Shown: positions 12,214 to 13,266 of the stretch, piece by piece
Numbering within the stretch: the first letter of the stretch is position 1
Layout: each line of letters opens with the position of its first letter
NCBI GenBank assembly: GCA_023249275.1
Contig: JAHFCV010000048.1
Span: 1-13,266 of the forward strand
Length of the DNA stretch: 13,266 nt
Direction: 5' to 3'
Source of the DNA: Candidatus Methanoperedens sp.
GTDB lineage: Archaea; Halobacteriota; Methanosarcinia; Methanosarcinales; Methanoperedenaceae
The notes under the pieces: model-generated
The model's database searches: none
The model's input: only the letters and a program-made list of their open reading frames with translations
What the model was told of the DNA's origin: nothing
Made by a program: the position numbers and the translations under genes

Positions 12214-12927
12214 TCAATTTGCAGCCCTCAGCGAAATTACGGGTTTATTGGCGCCTATTCTGCATGAATCCGTGCATTTCATGCAGGCAAAACAGTCAGA
12301 GGCTTCTATTGTCCTGCTTTTGCCTGTATAATCCTTGCAAATATCCAGGTGACATTCGGTATGGCATTTCTTGCAGTTCCTGCAATCTTCTATGGATACA
12401 TGAAGTATTTTGTTCTTCGAGAGGAGAGACTGCGCGTACCCCACAGGACAGAAACCGCACCACGTCCTGGGCATATACACAATCCCGAGCGGTATGGATA
12501 TCAAAAGCGTGGTCACGATGCATATAAAAACGATAAACCCGCCGATGGAAGCCAGTTTATCCGGTGACACAAGAAGCGGATTTTTCCCCAGAAGTACAAT
12601 AAGGAACATAACTGCCATTATCGAAGCGATGAACAATTTGAATCCGGTTGTCCTCAATGTCTTTGGTATGCTTGCTTTATGTGATATTTTTTCCAGGACA
12701 TATTCAAGGAACGTCCCGCGTGGGCACAGCCATCCGCACCAGAACCTTCCAAGTATGGGAGAAAGGAGAAGACCTCCGACTATTATGAATCCAATCAGGA
12801 GAAGCCCTATCTCGAAGTAAAAATCATTATGCGTTATTATCCCGTACAATGCGACAGCAAAGATTACCGTGCTAATCGCAAGAGAGGTAAGCTGGGTCGT
12901 TTTTCTGATTTTTGAGTATTTTTCCAT
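12214..12927 (-). CDS. NapH/CcoG-like membrane 4Fe-4S protein
   Basis: 237-residue membrane electron-transfer protein. Hydrophobic segments lie at about 12-31, 38-57, 97-114 and 127-150. The family motifs CGWLCPRG (64-71) and CGFCPVG (157-163) flank the later membrane helices. The C-terminal part holds two ferredoxin-type clusters: C182, C185, C188, C192 and C212, C215, C218, C222. The residue after the last Cys of each is not proline (His193, Arg223), unlike classical ferredoxins. Relatives (NapH, NosR C-terminal part, YccM, CcoG) pass electrons across or along the membrane to various reductases. No catalytic partner is nearby except the abutting DUF366 gene. GGAAG about seven bases before the ATG could serve as ribosome site. 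Confidence 0.85.
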   Translation of the reverse strand: MEKYSKIRKTTQLTSLAISTVIFAVALYGIITHNDFYFEIGLLLIGFIIVGGLLLSPILGRFWCGWLCPRGTFLEYVLEKISHKASIPKTLRTTGFKLFIASIMAVMFLIVLLGKNPLLVSPDKLASIGGFIVFICIVTTLLISIPLGIVYMPRTWCGFCPVGYAQSLLSKNKILHVSIEDCRNCKKCHTECHLDICKDYTGKSRTIEASDCFACMKCTDSCRIGANKPVISLRAAN

Positions 12928-12958
12928 AACAATCTTCCATCATACCTGATACACATGA

Positions 12959-12970
12959 TAGTATTTAATG
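12959..12970 (-). promoter_or_regulatory. Likely promoter of the NapH-like/DUF366 pair
   Basis: On the minus strand CATTAAATACT forms a TATA-like box 32-43 bases before the ATG at 12927, in the 107-base gap after pyrG. With a start about 25 bases downstream the leader would be about ten bases and include the GGAAG site. The rest of the gap shows no gene. Confidence 0.4.
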
Positions 12971-13034
12971 GTTTTGCCATAAACGTACACAACCATTTTT
13001 ATGTATTTTTGTAAAGAAAAAGTATCCGGCAGGA

Positions 13035-13266
13035 TTATTGAAGCGCAGCCTTCACGAAAGCAAGAAATGGAGGTGAAGGCTTTCCGGGGCGGGATTTAAA
13101 TTCCGGATGGAACTGCGAGCTAAAGAAGAACTTATGCCCCGGTATCTCTGCAATCTCCATCCTGTGGTCGTTCCTGCCTGTGAATTTCATGCCTTTAGCC
13201 TCAATCTGCGGTATGTACTTGGGATTGACCTCATACCTGTGCCTGTGGCGTTCGATAAGTGTGGTG
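13035..13266 (-). CDS. pyrG: CTP synthase, C-terminal end (truncated by window edge)
   Basis: The last 76 residues and the stop of a protein running off the right edge. The translation contains ERHRHRYEVNPKYIPQIE, then GMKFTG...HRMEIAEIPGHKFFFSSQFHPEFKSRPGKPSPPF, diagnostic of the glutamine amidotransferase domain of CTP synthase. The QFHPEF motif supplies the His and Glu of the class I amidotransferase triad; the Cys lies outside the window. The enzyme makes CTP from UTP, ATP and glutamine. The gene is read from the right and lies upstream of the NapH-like gene on the same strand. Confidence 0.95.
   Translation of the reverse strand, partial: TTLIERHRHRYEVNPKYIPQIEAKGMKFTGRNDHRMEIAEIPGHKFFFSSQFHPEFKSRPGKPSPPFLAFVKAALQ

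Overview
The window is a chromosomal, mostly housekeeping segment from a euryarchaeon, most likely one related to Methanosarcinales. ANME-2d/Methanoperedens-like is my best guess, but the sequence alone does not prove it. Archaeal hallmarks are GatD of the tRNA-dependent amidotransferase GatDE, Trm1, a RecJ-like DHH protein with the archaeal layout, a SAMP/MoaD protein ending in VSGG, DUF1464 and DUF366 families, TATA-type promoters, and tRNA genes without an encoded CCA. The genes are tightly packed and show no transposase, phage gene or CRISPR array.

Layout. Positions 2-2913 (+): the 3' part of a DHH phosphoesterase, a 49-residue zinc-ribbon protein, a 52-residue two-cluster ferredoxin, and a CrtI-like FAD oxidoreductase that overlaps the ferredoxin stop by one base. 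Positions 2915-5388 (-): a four-gene convergent run, read from the right, of a lone MNT-type nucleotidyltransferase, a pre-PUA/PUA RNA-binding protein, threonine synthase, and a MoaD/SAMP-like sulfur carrier. Positions 5488-7454 (+): nnr (NAD(P)H-hydrate repair) overlapping moaC (molybdopterin synthesis). Positions 7621-8871 (-): gatD. Positions 9081-10124 (+): a DUF1464 ASKHA-fold kinase-like protein. Positions 10171-11540 (+): tRNA-Arg(TCT), tRNA-Thr(GGT) and trm1. Positions 11605-13266 (-): the C-terminal end of pyrG (CTP synthase), then a membrane NapH-like polyferredoxin abutting a DUF366 protein.

How the genes work together. Several neighbours share tRNA themes (trm1 beside two tRNAs that carry its target G26, gatD, the PUA protein). 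Two pairs look like functional modules: ferredoxin plus flavoprotein, and a PLP fold-type-II enzyme (ThrC) plus a ubiquitin-like sulfur carrier. The latter arrangement recalls CysM-CysO, and it is the best candidate here for under-described biochemistry. A third pair, the NapH-like protein and DUF366, is translationally abutted and has no known joint role.

Non-coding structure. Three places hold strong inverted repeats: inside nnr (6615-6661, a perfect 12-bp inverted repeat at an unusually long lysine-rich loop), between moaC and gatD (7457-7534), and between gatD and the DUF1464 gene (8935-9026). No gene-free stretch exceeds 300 bases; the longest are 8872-9080 and 7455-7620.
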